Of a stretch of DNA of 64,000 nucleotides, positions 1 through 11,887 are shown in pieces; the stretch's first letter is position 1; the number at the start of each line of letters is the position of its first letter. The DNA is from Apoda limacodes. Its lineage: Eukaryota > Arthropoda > Insecta > Lepidoptera > Limacodidae. Under the pieces are notes generated by a model. It saw nothing but the letters and a program-made list of their open reading frames with translations. It was not told where the DNA came from and ran no database searches. The stretch spans positions 11,688,501 through 11,752,500 of the forward strand of contig OX291557.1 in the NCBI GenBank assembly GCA_946406115.1, read 5' to 3'. A program made the translations under genes and the position numbers.

Positions 1-148
1 TATAACTATAGTTCGTTTAAGCTCGGTTATAGTTATTCCCGCGGGAATTTCGGGATAAGAAGTAGCCTATATGCTGTTTCAGGACCTAACATATATGTAT
101 GCCAAGTTTCATCCTGATCCGTCCAGTAGTTGAAGCGTGAAGAAGTAA
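1..148 (+). mobile_element. Family-D interspersed repeat, 3' part, cut by window start
   Basis: This matches the middle and 3' part of the repeat at 46.37-46.70 kb. Shared landmarks are 'cggttatagttattcc', a 'gtagcctat' segment and 'ccaagtttcatcc' followed by 'agtagttgaagcgtga'. The head lies outside the window. The family is non-coding and common in Lepidoptera (known from experience, not searched); its transposition class is unknown. Confidence 0.6.
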
Positions 149-998
149 CACTTGGTGTTGATTGGTGTTTGGTTTACGTCGAGCTACGTAAAGAAGAATA
201 AAGGCTGATTACACTTCGATTAATAAATACAATATTTATTGAAAGAAGTTGTACTATTTTAACTTTAAAGTAAAATTTATCCGGTTCGCTCGGTTTACCC
301 TATATTCTGCTTTAGAGTAAAATTATCTCGATAATTATTGCGGAAATTATGGAAATTTTCCTACGAACTACGAAGCACGTTAAAAATCAGACGAAGAGAA
401 AGAAAGATAAATAGTGACAATAAAAAAATACCAAGTATCACAGATGTCATTGAACTAGCCTGCAGACTGAATGAGGGGGGCATAAAATAAGAATAATATT
501 GACAACCGATGGAGCGAAATGGGTACATTTAAATTATTGCTGTATGCAGACATAATTTTATTGTTGTAAATTAAATTAAAAAAATATATTTAATTTTATT
601 ATGTATGTATGTTATTATGTATTAATAGCTCCAATTATTGCAATTTAATTATTTATTCAATTTATTTACTTAAAATTTGCAAGTAAATTTTAATGTTAGA
701 GATATCACATAGGCTGAAATTTATGCTATAAATCTACACGTGTAACGACAAAACAATGTATATATTTGTGTTATATAAGGAAATAAAGGCTGTATTATTA
801 ATATTATTATTAACTACGAACATGTCCGACTGACTAGGAGAACTCTAATTTTCGTTAATTTCAATAATTAATAGCCGATAGGTTATAAGAATTAAAAACA
901 TCGCAATACTTTAATCTCATTAGGTATAATAAATCCCCTCAAATCTACACTAGACAAAATAATTTTAATGGCATTTGTTTAGCAATAATCTCACTTCA
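149..998. other. AT-rich sequence without a recognised gene
   Basis: No coding signal seen. Around 720-815 a polyadenylation-like AATAAA is followed by short ATT repeats, as at some LINE 3' ends, but no LINE coding sequence precedes it. Confidence 0.5.
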
Positions 999-1384
999 AA
1001 AATCGGAGTGCGAGTCGGACTCGCGCACGAAGGGTTCCGTAGCCCCCCATAAATATTTGTTTTATTTTAATTTAATTATTTATTTTGAAAGTGACTACAT
1101 AACTAAATATTCTGAAAATATTTTAAGCGTCTACCTGTTGCCGTTATCAATATCGAGCAAAAAATCACACATACATTTGTTGTATAGGAACACCCTTAAA
1201 TATTTATTTTATTTTGATTTTTAGTATTTGTTGTTTAGCGGCAACAGAAATACACCTTCTGTTGAAATTTCAACTGTCTAACTGTCACGGTTTTTTAAAT
1301 ACAGCCTGGTGACAGACAGACGGACGGACAACGGAGTCTTAGTAATAGGGTCCCGTTTTTTACCCTTCCGGTACGGAACCCTTA
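999..1384 (+). mobile_element. Family-B interspersed repeat, subtype 1
   Basis: The head carries the palindrome GTGCGAGTCGGACTCGCGCAC with a 'gaagggttccgta' box. The body includes 'cgtctacctgttgccg' and 'atttcaactgtctaac'. The tail has the 'cagacagacggacgga' purine-rich run and ends 'ggtacggaaccctt'. The minus-strand repeat at 8.39-8.79 kb has the same order of boxes and is the same subtype. No coding capacity is seen. Confidence 0.75.
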
Positions 1385-2003
1385 ATATTACCGAAAATTA
1401 AAATTTAATTTATTTATTAATTTATTATCTTCTTTTTTCAGCAGAATATTGTATTGTAAACTAATATTTCAATAGAAACATTTCTAACATTTCACGGCCT
1501 CCACGGTTTTTAAACAAACCTTAGCGGCTCGGCGCTCGGTCGGGTGTAGCTTTCAACATATTTATAATGGAGATGGAGTACCTTGAGCTAGTCATTTTTA
1601 TTGGAAATTGATTCTTTAAAGCTTTTTGTTCTTAGATTCATAAGTAATTTATTTAGAGGTTTTCAAGCTGTTTGTCAAAAACTAAATACATTCACTTATT
1701 TTAATCATAACATGTTAGATTTTTTCATTTTTTAAAGATGATATTGACATGTTTCGCCGCAGTAGTTTTTGACTGCAATATTCTTATTTCATTTGCTCCC
1801 TAATTTAGAGACTCTTTAAGGTTGTGTTGCAGGCCTATTAGGAGTTGTATGTTAATTATTTCCTAACGAGCGTATTTCAGAAGATTTTTTCCAGCTGGAA
1901 TTGTACTTTAGGTTGCAAACTTTTGATTCCTGAATAAAAAGTCACCTATGTACTGCTCCGTCTCTGACTATTCCTGTGTCACATTTTAGCTATAACATCA
2001 TAA
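1385..2003. other. Intergenic sequence without a recognised gene
   Basis: Mixed AT-rich sequence between a family-B repeat and a LINE fragment. No open frame with recognisable protein motifs was seen. Confidence 0.4.
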
Positions 2004-2816
2004 CTTAGCCAAAAAACTTAGCTCTGCTGTGTATGCGATCAAGAAAATTAGACAATTGACCGACACTGCAAAAATAGTATATTTTAGCTATTTCCATAGT
2101 TTAATTACATATGCTGCATAGCGCTGCTGATGTTAATGCAATAATTTTGTTTCAAAAACGGGCAATTCGTGCTATTTATAAATTAGGATCTAGGATATCT
2201 CTGAGGAATAGGTTTAGGGAGGTAAATATTTTAACTTTAGCGTCGCAGTACATATATGAAAATCTTTTATATGTACATAAAAATATCAATAGTTTCAGCA
2301 AAAAAAGTGACGTTCACAAAGTAAATACTAGAAGTAAAAATAAGCTGTGCATGATGTTGGTGCATGATACACGTCTACCCAAAATTAGTAACTCTTTTAT
2401 TGGGCAATGTATGCACTTCTACAACAAAGTTCCCATTAATATTCAAAAGCTATTTTATCAAACAACTACTTTGTAAAAAAGCATACTACAATATTTAAGA
2501 CTATGTAAATGATAAAAATCCATGGGATTGAAGATGCTTAATTACAGGATGCCTAGGTAAACCAAATTAAAATGGAAATAATATAAAATTGTACAGCTCA
2601 TAATTTTTATTTAAAACATTGATTGAATTTGTAGTTTTTAAGAAGAGTAACTATCAAGTTTCTTGCCGGATTCTTCTCGGTAGAAATCAACAAAATAGTA
2701 AACCGGAGGGAAGGAACCCTGGGAGGGTTCAAAAAATAGTATTTCATAACTTTGACGATTGAAAAGGGATTGTAAAATCCTGATTTGAATAAATAAATTT
2801 TGACTTTGACTTTAAC
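2004..2816 (+). mobile_element. CR1-like LINE, 3' end (5' truncated)
   Basis: The conceptual protein is the C-terminal tail that follows the reverse-transcriptase domain in CR1-type non-LTR retrotransposons. The first block (2006-2110) reads LSSAVYAIKKIRQLTD and VYFSYFHSLITYA. A +1 frameshift near 2111 leads to a second block (2111-2476) with FQKRAIRAIYKLGSRISL, NILTLASQYIYENLLYV and FIGQCMHFYNKVP. After the stop comes a 3' region with 'cttgccggattcttctcgg' and a tail of AATAAAT plus repeated 'tgactt' units, the usual 3' simple-repeat tail of this group. The endonuclease and catalytic RT are missing, so this is a dead-on-arrival insertion. Confidence 0.8.
2111..2476 (+). pseudogene. CR1-like LINE ORF2, C-terminal fragment
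   Basis: An open frame of 121 codons covering only the region C-terminal to the RT domain. It begins in the sequence after the '..LITYG..LWG' region of related elements, with two residues lost at the frameshift just upstream. Motifs are FQKRAIRAIYKLG, ASQYIYENLLYVHKNI and GQCMHFYNKVP. No catalytic residues remain. The first Met is probably not a true start; it is simply the first ATG after the frameshift. Confidence 0.75.
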
Positions 2817-3092
2817 TTAGCTCAATTGAATACTCAGTTGCAGCGTGCTTGAGTAAAAAACAAACAAAATTTCAAACTTCCACATTTACAATATGAGCAG
2901 GGTTCTTAATTCTATGAAGAATAAGTTAGTAGGAATGCAAAAGCTACCTATTAGTTCTGCGATATCTTTTTATGTACATGGGTACACATTTATCCACGGA
3001 CCCGTCAACATTTGAAAAGATTTTACTAAGCGACAGAAACCACGCAGAGCCTGCCCGTAGAAAAATAATTAATATTACCACAGCTATGTGGA

Positions 3093-3145
3093 GAGGGCTG
3101 TTAGCTACGCCGTAGCAAGAGGGCTGTTAGCTACGCCGTAGCAAG
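3093..3145 (+). repeat. 26-bp tandem duplication with palindromic core
   Basis: Two adjacent, essentially identical copies of a 26-bp unit containing 'gggctgttagctacgcc' and then 'gtagcaa'. The core GCTACGCCGTAGC is an inverted repeat around a short centre. The same core recurs near 4783-4796. Confidence 0.7.
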
Positions 3146-3406
3146 CCTTTGATCCTTTTACTTCAATATTAATATTTATAATGTAGTTTTAAAACAGTAC
3201 AAAGAAATTCTTTAATTCTGAAAATCTTTTTTATTGTATATGTATGATATATTATGTTATTAGCTTCAAAGGTTTTAACATAGAAGCTACTCGACATATA
3301 CAAAATGCTTACTTTCGCGTCACCGTCCGCACTAAAGTCGAAAATACGTTTAAGTTCCTTTCCAGTTTTAATACCTTTTTATGCTTCATTATACACATAA
3401 CAACCA

Positions 3407-3431
3407 AACATACATACATACATACATACAT
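3407..3431. repeat. (CATA)n microsatellite
   Basis: About six 'cata' units in a row, seen directly. The open frames crossing it give low-complexity THTYIHTYIH-type peptides and are not genes. Confidence 0.85.
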
Positions 3432-3609
3432 TTATTCATGTTCATTGTATCACAACAGTCTGTGTTGTGTTTAGGAATACCGACACCTACCGGCAGAAAC
3501 CACCAATTGATGGTACTTACTAAGTCTCCCGCTTCTCGAAGACGACACGCTAAAATCAGACTAATTCTTCCCGTGGAAACCACCGGTTAAAATTTATTCT
3601 GATGTCTAA

Positions 3610-3807
3610 GGCTTAGTTGCACTTACTAATGTTGACCAGTCACCAGTCGCCAAAAATGCGAGATTATAAGGAAATTTCTATCGTCAGCTATTTTTATGGT
3701 CAACCAGCTAGTGGTTTGCTGAACTTTGACGGGACGGTTAAGTTCAAAATACCATCTCCCATATTTAACGGTTGGTTAACCACAAAGTTAGTCGCTGCAA
3801 CCCAGCC
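3610..3807. mobile_element. Harbinger-like MITE, copy 1
   Basis: A short non-coding element with inverted ends: GGCTTAGTTGCAC on the left, and GGCTGGGTTGCAG as the reverse complement of the right end. It is flanked by TAA on both sides (3607-3609 and 3808-3810), fitting the 3-bp TWA target duplication of PIF/Harbinger elements. Inside, 'accagtcgcc', 'tttctatcgtcagc' and 'accagctagtggttt' are shared with the copy at 9.17 kb. Confidence 0.7.
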
Positions 3808-3810
3808 TAA

Positions 3811-4276
3811 AAGTTATTATATGACATAAGTTTTTTATTGGAATTCTCTTGCACATTTTGGCGGTTTTTCCATTCCTATTTCTTCTTAGTGACACAGTTA
3901 ACTCCGGCATCGACTCACAACACCATGTTCATTTGCCTATTCTGTACTACGCCATGTATGACTTCATGTTAATTAAGGTAAATTAATTGATTGAGTTACG
4001 AACGTTGTTCATATTAGAATATCATTTCAGGTAAATACAGTCTTTATAAAGCTTCGGTGCCGAGTCACAAAGTTTGTAGAAACGCATTTTACATAAGTGG
4101 AACTCATATGAATTCATACTCACATCTTAGGACCTAAATGGCCACGCAAAGTGCGGTTTCAGAGGAACTTCCTCACCCTAACGCTTAGGTTGAAAGGTTT
4201 CCCCTAGGAACTACAGTATAAATCCGTCTCTCTCAACTGGCTTTACCCGAACTGATACTGTTTTCTTTCCATATTG
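3811..4276. other. Intergenic sequence without a recognised gene
   Basis: The segment around 4130-4230 ('cgcaaagtgcggtttcagaggaacttcctc') resembles the 'cgcactgtacgtggcc' part of family-A LINEs, rearranged. Nothing else is recognised. Confidence 0.3.
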
Positions 4277-4567
4277 TCGGCTTCGTGGCTCAGCTAGTAA
4301 TGATCCAGCTGCTGAATCAAGGGGCGTGGGTTCGATTCCCGCACTAGACGAATATGTATGTGATGAACATTTGTGTTTGTCTTGAGACAGGATGTTTTCT
4401 TTGTTTAAATATGTATTTACAAGAAAATATGTATTTAAAAAATGTTATATTGTTATATTGTATTTGTATCCGTTGTTCGGTATCCATCATACAAGCTTTG
4501 CTTAGTTTGGGACCAGATAGCGCTGTGTGTAATGTCCAAAAATATTTATTTATTATTATTTATATTA
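4277..4567 (+). mobile_element. tRNA-derived SINE
   Basis: The head resembles a tRNA with internal Pol III promoter boxes: box A-like 'tggctcagctagtaatg' (4286-4302) and box B 'ggttcgattcc' (4329-4339). The body continues 'tgtatccgttgttcggt', 'catacaagctttgctta', 'agatagcgctgtgtgtaatg' and ends in an ATTT-rich tail. The body and tail match the repeat at 45.2-45.4 kb almost box for box, which shows that this is a dispersed element and not a tRNA gene. Confidence 0.85.
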
Positions 4568-5011
4568 ATATTGGTCCCGAGTTATAGGCATTATGTTCCG
4601 TATTAGAATCTATTAGTTTATGTAGCTATCGATTAAGAAACCACTTCACTCGGTGTATTCAATATTGCTAAACTTTGAGAATTGCAAAAGTGCAAAATTG
4701 TAAAATTTGTGTGAGCTAACTGTTTATTGATTGTATTGGTTTTTCACACATTTTGTCGTAGCAATACTTAAAGTGCTACGAGCTACGCCGTAGACAACTA
4801 CTGTATAAATATGTATCTAAAGAGTTTATCGTAACTTACATATATTTCTGAAAATCTGTTTTTTGTTTATTATTGCTTGACTTCTTACCGAGCAACTAAT
4901 CCACCTGATTTTTGGCATAAATATTGTTAAAGAAACCGAGAAGGAATAGGCTTGTTTGCGTTATGTCTACAGCTAAAGCTTACTCTAGCAAGTTTTCTTA
5001 CTTAATTTATT
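4568..5011. other. Intergenic sequence without a recognised gene
   Basis: Nothing recognised apart from the 'gagctacgccgtag' core at about 4783-4796, shared with the duplication at 3.1 kb. Confidence 0.4.
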
Positions 5012-5725
5012 TATTTATTTCAGGACCACCAACAAAGTATACATAAATTACATAGCAATTACATTGGTTCAGGACTAAATTACTTAATGCTATTTTAATT
5101 ACAGGCTGCCACGACATTCATAGTAAAAAATGCAAAACGAAGACATAATATACTAAGACACAATAAATACAAAAAATCCAAAAAACGCAAAGAAAAACAC
5201 AAAACGCAAAAGGTACAAAACATGCAAAAACACAAAAAAGACAATAAGTTAATAGCATTATTATTTTATTTTATTTTTTCCTATAGGAATACAGATAGTT
5301 AGGTATATAAGGGAAAAAGCAGAAAAATTATAGTTGCTTAGGTGAAAAGAGATCGAGCACTGCGGCTCTGAATTGGCGCAGTGTGCAGAACATATCAATT
5401 TTATTTGTAGATGAGCGTGATAATTGACTATATTGTGATTGTATCCTGTTGATGGTGGAAGAATGCCCTAAATTGGTTCTAGACCTTTTAGCATGAAAAG
5501 GCAGGTATCTGGAAGGCCGACACAATTTCAGAGGAACGTTTAACTTTATTTGGCTTAATAGGTGCGGACAATCGATATAGCTAATTACTATTTTGTATAG
5601 AAATAAGTGGTCAAGGATCTTTCTGCGACTTTCTAGACTAATGAGCTTAAAGTGTTTTAGACGCGATTTTTCAAGGAATTGCCCTAGGAATCTTAAGCCT
5701 CACCAAATTTACTGCTAAATACAAG
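5012..5725 (-). mobile_element. LINE 3' end, minus strand (jockey/CR1 group)
   Basis: On the minus strand, 5720 to 5328 translates as a typical C-terminal region of non-LTR retrotransposon ORF2: LISLESRRKILDHLFLYK, IDCPHLLSQIKLNVP, SRTNLGHSSTINRIQ and then NKIDMFCTLRQFRAAVLD before the stop. The untranslated part is A-rich on the minus strand's complement and ends near 5012 in an AAAT-type repeat tail. RT and endonuclease are missing, so the copy is 5' truncated. Confidence 0.7.
5328..5525 (-). pseudogene. LINE ORF2 C-terminal fragment
   Basis: The last 65 codons before the stop remain open and end in VLDLFSPKQL. The reading continues upstream in the same frame past the apparent Met, through LNVPLKLCRPSRYLPFH, so that Met is not a real start. 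Serine- and arginine-rich segments with conserved RTN and FR positions suit a LINE tail. No enzymatic motif is present. Confidence 0.65.
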
Positions 5726-6139
5726 ACGCCAAATGTAAAATAGCAAATCGTAGTAGTTTTTTAGTTAAACAAAAAAAAATTATTGGGTTTTCTACGATGC
5801 GTATCAACGTATGCCTGTATTTGTTATTACGTACTAGAGCGTAAACTGTCTAAAACTGTAAACAAAATTAAAATCTGGATATTTTTTTTTTATTCATGAA
5901 TTTTTAAAGGAATAAAACTGGCTCTTAAAAAAAATTAAAATTTAACTATTACGGAAATGGTTGACTTTTGGACAATACTATATATGGGATCATTATTATC
6001 GCAAATGTCTTCCCTCATGAACCACCTAATTACCAGGATCCTGTATGTGTATTGTGTTCAATCTCATTATAGAAAGGTAACCTTTGGTGTTATACGCAAG
6101 TTAATCTTAGGTCATTTACTAGTCTATACTAATATTTCA

Positions 6140-6626
6140 AAAAGCCGGACAAGTGTGTATCGTACATGCTTTTTATAAGGGTTCCGTAGAATTGGAATTA
6201 TTGCGGATATCTAAAAAAACCTACATACTGATTTCTCCAAAACTCTTTTCTTTGGTAGTATTTATAAAGCCCTATTATCATGTTTTTTTTGCAGATTTTC
6301 AGATCATGTTTACAAGTTAGAGGGGGGCGGAGACACATATTTTTTAACTTGGGAAGCCAATAACTCGCCATAGAAATTTTGGAGAGTGTTTTTTGGGAAC
6401 CTCACATGCATTTACCTATACTTAAGCCCTATCCAATGGTACCCCACATGACGGACTGTGTTAAAAAAAATTATCCTTGCATATTTTTTATTAATTTTCG
6501 TATGATATCACAAATGACACTTTGTGATTAAAATCTACCCAAAAACAGCGAAATTATAAGGCTGTCACATTCGGACGGACGGACGGACATGCATGCGGCT
6601 TTTGCCATTTGGCTACGGAACCCTGA
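6140..6626 (+). mobile_element. Family-B interspersed repeat, diverged copy
   Basis: A decayed head 'aaagccggacaagtgtg' and 'agggttccgta' box are followed by a body with 'tatccaatggtaccccaca'. The tail has 'ggacggacggacggacat', then 'ttttgccatttggctacgg' and 'aaccctga'. The order of boxes matches the better copies at 28.15 and 48.53 kb. Confidence 0.65.
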
Positions 6627-7085
6627 GAAAGTAAAATTTGAAATAAAAGTTTGAAAAAAAGATTAAAGTGACGTCAAAAAAGCTGAAGGGACTGAAAAGG
6701 AACTATAATACTTTTTACCCCGGTCAGGAGTTCCTACAGAAATATTTTTTTCTATTTTCTATTCCACACTTTTCGTAGTAGTGCACAATTGTCTTGATTC
6801 TTGGTACAGAGACAGCTGCAAGGACAGAGAATGACAAAGAATCTTTTAACCTGATCGAAAGTACCCATGGGAATGGGGTTTTCTACGGGTTAAACCGGGG
6901 GGAACATCAAGTGTATCGTGTAACCAAAATTTTAATTTTTTGATTATGTATAGATATTTGATTTAATTTCATTATTTTTAATATGTACTGTCATTTTTTT
7001 GCAATTTTATTTGTATTTTTAATTAGTTGATAATAGTTAAGTAAAGCTGTTAGAATATAGTTGTATCGAAGTTTGGGAGGATTGG

Positions 7086-7451
7086 ATTCGCGGCGCCTCG
7101 CAGCGTGCTTCATACAAACGAATTTCCCACTTATTTTTGACACTTACCTACAAATCAAACACCATGAAATTTTGAAGACGTGCTCTAGCATTAATTATCT
7201 AGGTCTGTAGTTTGCCAGATTTCTTTTAAATTATAACGTTTAAAAGCTACGCAGGATTTTAGTTTAATCTCTAGTAGATCTCGAATAAGATTAAAAGTTA
7301 ATCAAAAACTTTTTTCAGGATTTTGAAAAACCACAGACATAGATATTCAGCTTGAGATCATGCCTACAAAATTTCACAGTATTCGATCAGTAAATGCCCA
7401 AAACAAGTAGGAAATTCGTTTGTATGAAACACGCTGCGAGGCGCCGCGAAT
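7086..7451. mobile_element. 366-bp MITE with near-identical 46-bp ends
   Basis: The left end ATTCGCGGCGCCTCGCAGCG continues 'tgcttcatacaaacgaattt'. The right end is its reverse complement with only two or three differences over about 46 bp. The interior is AT-rich and non-coding. The GC-rich outer tip contrasts with the interior. No target-site duplication is clear, so the superfamily is not assigned. The good match between ends suggests a fairly recent insertion. Confidence 0.75.
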
Positions 7452-8389
7452 ACGATCATCTTAATAAAAATGTCAATTTTTGATAACCTACTAAGTAAAA
7501 ATAAAAAATAAACAACTCATTATAAAAAAAAGTGCCAGCATGGTAGTTTTAGTACTTGGAATTAGTTACAATTGTCAACACATATTTGTAAGTGCGTACC
7601 AGTCATTTTTATTAAAAAACATTAGTATATTTAAATCTAACCTATGCCAACTAAATAGGTCAATGGCAAATAGACACTTATTGTACAGAAAATCGAAACA
7701 AATATGTGTCGCCACTGAAATCCACACAGGTGTTAATGTTATAATAATATGTATGATTCTAAAACGTTAAACAATGTAAGCAATACAGTAAATTTTCTGC
7801 TCCATTAAACTGAACAGAATTACGCGTCGCCAGCGGACCGATATGGCAGCAATTATGTCCGTGTTTATCTTCCGCTTTATGGGCAGTTGCCATCAAATTA
7901 TAATTACCAGTAAGTACTGGAATTTGTTAGTCACAATGGCGCCCTAATGCGGAAGTCAGGGAAACATTGAGAATTTAAAAAATTGAAACTATTTTCATAT
8001 ATGCTACATATAACTATGTAAGGACCGGGCCAACGGCGTCTTCAATTAAACGTAGCTTTTGGATGCGGTCGTGTTTAATATTAACACCACAATGCATACA
8101 CAACATAATTTCATTCATCGGAGCCAAAGGTGCAAGGTCACTTAGTTCCACGTAGTTTTAAAAAGTAATAACTAATAGAGTTATTTTTAACCGAATTTTA
8201 AATAGGAGGAGGTTCTTAATTCGGATGTTTATATTTGGGTTGACTCCGTAAAAGAGAGAATGATAGAGGTTTATAAATACGAATCTTGTTTTGAACAACT
8301 ATTATAAGTTTTCATATATCTGCAATATTTATCACACTACTCTTACTTGACATTGAGTTGATGACACGCACTTGTCCGGTTTTTAATTA
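7452..8389. other. Intergenic sequence without a recognised gene
   Basis: A 76-codon open frame at 7540-7770 has no recognisable motif. A fragment 'aataggaggaggttcttaatt' at about 8203 resembles the GAGGAGGTT repeat at 57.2 kb. A second tiny family-B end ('cgcacttgtccggttttta', 8368-8386) abuts the copy that follows. Confidence 0.4.
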
Positions 8390-8790
8390 GCGGAACCCTA
8401 TCACTAAAACTCCGCTGTCCGTCCGTCCGTCTTTCTATCACCAGGCTGTATCTCATGAACCGTGATAGTTAAACAGTTGAAATTTTTCACAGAAGATGTT
8501 TCTGTTTCCGTTATAACAACAAATACTTAAAAACAGAATTAAATAAATATTTAAGGGGGCTCCCATACAACAAATGTGATTTTTTTGATCGGTATTGATA
8601 ACGGTAACAGGTAGACGCTTAAAATACAGAATATTTAGTTCTGTAGTCACTTTAAAAATAAATAATGAAATTAAAATAAAACAAATATTTAAGGGGGGCA
8701 TACAACAAACGTAATTTTTTTTGCCGTTTTTATAGACAATGGTACGGAACCCTTCGTGCGCGTGTCCGACTCGCACTTGGCCGATTTTTT
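8390..8790 (-). mobile_element. Family-B interspersed repeat, subtype 1, minus strand
   Basis: Read on the minus strand it starts at 8790 with the palindromic head ('gccaagtgcgagtcgg') and 'gaagggttccgta', includes 'tctacctgttaccgtt' and 'aatttcaactgtttaac', and ends in 'gacggacggacgga'. This is the same arrangement as the copy at 1.0 kb. Open frames in it are spurious. Confidence 0.75.
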
Positions 8791-9172
8791 ATTTATTCTT
8801 TTGACACAAAAATTACATTTTAAATGAAGGGAACATTTTCTTCTCTAATGCGTGAAGGTGTGACGCCATTGCTTTGGTGGTTGTGTCGTACAACTGTGTC
8901 ATATACAGACAATTTTTAGGAGTATTGCCTGACGTGGCGTACCGGAATTAGCACGATTATTCTTGGCATTCTTCCCGGGCTCTTCCCGCATGTCTCATCA
9001 CTACTCTTTATTCAAACAACAAATAACCAGATTCGTCATCAAATTGATCTCTGGAAAGTACCCAGGTTAGCTCAAGATTGGAATCTACTACCAAATGATT
9101 AGTAAAAGAAATAGATTAATAATAACAAAATGTAGAACTGTTTTTTTTTGTTTACGTACAGCCTTTTATTAT

Positions 9173-9366
9173 GGTTGGGTAACACCAGCTAACTTTGACG
9201 TTAACCAGTCGCCTAAAAAGGGAGATTGTATGAAAATTTCTATCGTCAGCCATTTTAAAGTTAACCAGTTAGTGGTTTTCCAAGCTTTGACGAGCCGGTA
9301 AAGTTTAAAAATAGCTTACTATGCAAATTTTGATACAATCTCCCATTTTTGCAGCTCAACTTAGCC
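9173..9366. mobile_element. Harbinger-like MITE, copy 2
   Basis: Ends are GGTTGGGTAACAC and, on the right, 'ctcaacttagcc' followed by TAA (9367-9369). The interior shares 'ttaaccagtcgcc', 'tttctatcgtcagc' and 'accagttagtggttt' with copy 1 at 3.6 kb. The left flank is TAT rather than TAA, presumably mutated. Confidence 0.65.
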
Positions 9367-9369
9367 TAA

Positions 9370-10611
9370 GCCTCTTAACTTGATCATAACCACGTACTAA
9401 GTGTATAAACTCAATTGTAAATACCCTCCTTGTCTACTTTTATCTCTTTTGACGGGCTTTCTAGCTTAATTTTACATATTGAGTCTTGAATTGGTGCTTG
9501 TCTAATTTAAAATTAAAGTACCAATATCAGTCATATGAAAACTTAAAATAACATAGCACAAAGCTCTGAATTATATTTTACAAAAGGTAATGACTTTTTA
9601 ATGTAGCTTACTTTTGACATCCGAACCAACGATGCTAATGGTCTGGGGCTGAAATTTACGTTAACATAAAGAGCTGGTCGCGTGCAAGTATTTTCGGAGG
9701 GAAGTTTTTGTCCAAAGCCTACCGACGCGACAGCCATTTGTCTGATAGGCACATAATGCATTTTCTTTGTTTGCGGTCAATTACCTTGTCTCAACAGGTT
9801 AATCGGATTTGCTAACACGCTAATGTAATTAAATGCGTTCTTTTTTGCAGCATGCATTTTTGTTTTTACTGTTTTCATGAAGTTGATTTAATTTATAAAT
9901 GTATCCAAATGTTTTTAATTAGCAAGCTGTAAATAATAAGAAAATTACATTTTATGAAATATAGCTGTCCAATATTATTTTAATTGACATAAAATAATGT
10001 CATTAATGGACGACACCTACCTACATAGCTATTTTAGATACCTACTTCTTAATAATGTATGGTATACTAAAATGTGGTCTCTAAACAAGTGGTTCTAAGT
10101 GGTTTGGATTGTTTTTCGAGATTTACAAAAAAGACTTTTGCTAGAATTTTATGTTGTTGTATTGTATTAGTAGGTATTTGTATATTATCACCATAGGAAC
10201 AATTTGTTGAACACTTGACTAAGTCAATACAATTTATAATCAATTTAGTATACCAGTATAACTCATTTAAGTTGTTGTTACGTAAACCATTTTACGTCTT
10301 CACGTCCTTACGTACGTTTTACGGCGCAGGCCTCTCGTTCGATAGAGAAGGCTTTAGGCATAGTCCATCACACTGTTCCAGTGCGGGTAAGCGCTCGAGC
10401 TAGTAGTCACACAACTGTTTAGTGTTTTCAAGTCACCTTATAGCCTAGTAGACCACGACCAAAATCATCTATCACACTTTTTAGGCCAAAACTGTATGGA
10501 ATTCTTAGATTAGGTTATACTGGATTACTTAACCCAATTAGGTGGGCAGAAACGGTCAAAAATCTTCGTAGGGGACCATTTCTGCAATGTCAAAAAATAA
10601 AATTGACAGAT
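9370..10611. other. Intergenic sequence with a short known-type repeat piece
   Basis: At 10320-10400 'ggcgcaggcctctcgttcg' and 'catcacactgttccagtgcg' resemble a dispersed lepidopteran repeat that contains '..cacgctggcccagtgcgg..' (from memory, not searched). The rest, including a 72-codon minus-strand frame at 9543-9761, shows no protein motif. Confidence 0.35.
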
Positions 10612-10850
10612 ACACGGAGAAAAAACTTTAGTAGCCACAAGTAAATAATACTAACAATCACTAAAATATTAGTAATTCCGAGGACAAGTAAATTACACTG
10701 ACGGTTACCAATGAGATTTACTTATTGTATTTACTAACAGGAATAAAACTAGTCTTGTTGGAATAACAGTGTTTGTTACTAAAAACAAGTAAAATTCATT
10801 GGATTTAAATAACGTGATACGCTTACAATAAGCGTTAATTACACCGATAG
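10612..10850 (+). mobile_element. Possible left end of a CACTGAAAA-type element
   Basis: The tip 'cacggagaaaaaactttag' resembles the terminal sequence of the 1.9-kb element at 33.06 kb. The body has the same style of 'actaaaatattagtaa' and 'acttattgtatttactaa' phrases. No matching right end is found nearby, so this may be a truncated copy. Confidence 0.35.
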
Positions 10851-11835
10851 GTCCTGATGAAAACCTCTTGTGATGCGAAGGGTACGGTTGACACCTGTTT
10901 CGTATACCTGGTAGATGAAGGGCTACGGCGAAAGGTGCGTCAAATTTGTTCAGCTTAGGGTCACCAACAGTAAATCGGCGTTGATATTATGCCTGGAGAA
11001 CGACTTAGTCCACTTTACTTGCGATTCAGTTTGTATATATGCGAACTATCAAAGAAACTTCGATAGCGCGATGTAAGACGTAGCAGTACGATATGATGTT
11101 TGTTATTAGTAAATTAGAAAGGTGTTTGTAAACGTTATCTAATTTTAATCTTTTGTAATTTTTGTAATCTTTAGTAAGCTTTATATGTTGATATTAGTTA
11201 CCCTACTAATTAATTCATTATAAAATTAAGTTTTATAGGATTTGTTAACAGTCTGTTATCCAAAGTACAAATCATTATTTTCGGAAAGAAGTAAAACTAT
11301 TTTGAAGTTATTAGTTTATAAAATTAATAAAATGTACTTAAAATTATGTTAATATAAGTTTTGTAATGAGTGTGCCAAATTCCAGCTCAATCGGACACTG
11401 GAAAGTGGGTAAAATTTAACTTACAAGATTATATACAAGATTAATTTTCTTCTTCAGTATGACCCTATACTAAGAATTTGATAAAGTTTAAGCCATAAAA
11501 CGGTTATACATAATTTATACTATTAAAAATTAACTTTCTTAAAATTTCGTCTGGTGTCACCCAAATAAAAATAAATCGAATAATCGAGAATCACCCAAAT
11601 TAAAATAAATCAGCTAACCAAACTGTAAAGGCCATCGACACGATAAAAATCTGAATACACGTGTCACGTGACAGGTTTAAGTGACTGCGGCTGGTGTTCC
11701 TCATGTTTCCAAAATAAAGCGATGTCGGCGACTTGTTGGCGGAAAGGTAGGTCAGGACGAGTATTTTCGTCGTCTCCTTGACAGGGCTCTCGGTATATCA
11801 TACCCGGTAGTTTAATATTAACTCTTTCGTCATAT
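10851..11835. other. Intergenic sequence without a recognised gene
   Basis: 10850-11060 is less AT-rich than its surroundings but encodes nothing recognisable. The remainder is AT-rich. Confidence 0.35.
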
Positions 11836-11887
11836 ATTTCTTTCGTTTGGCATACGCTCGTTATATCTAAACTAATCCTTCCTGACG

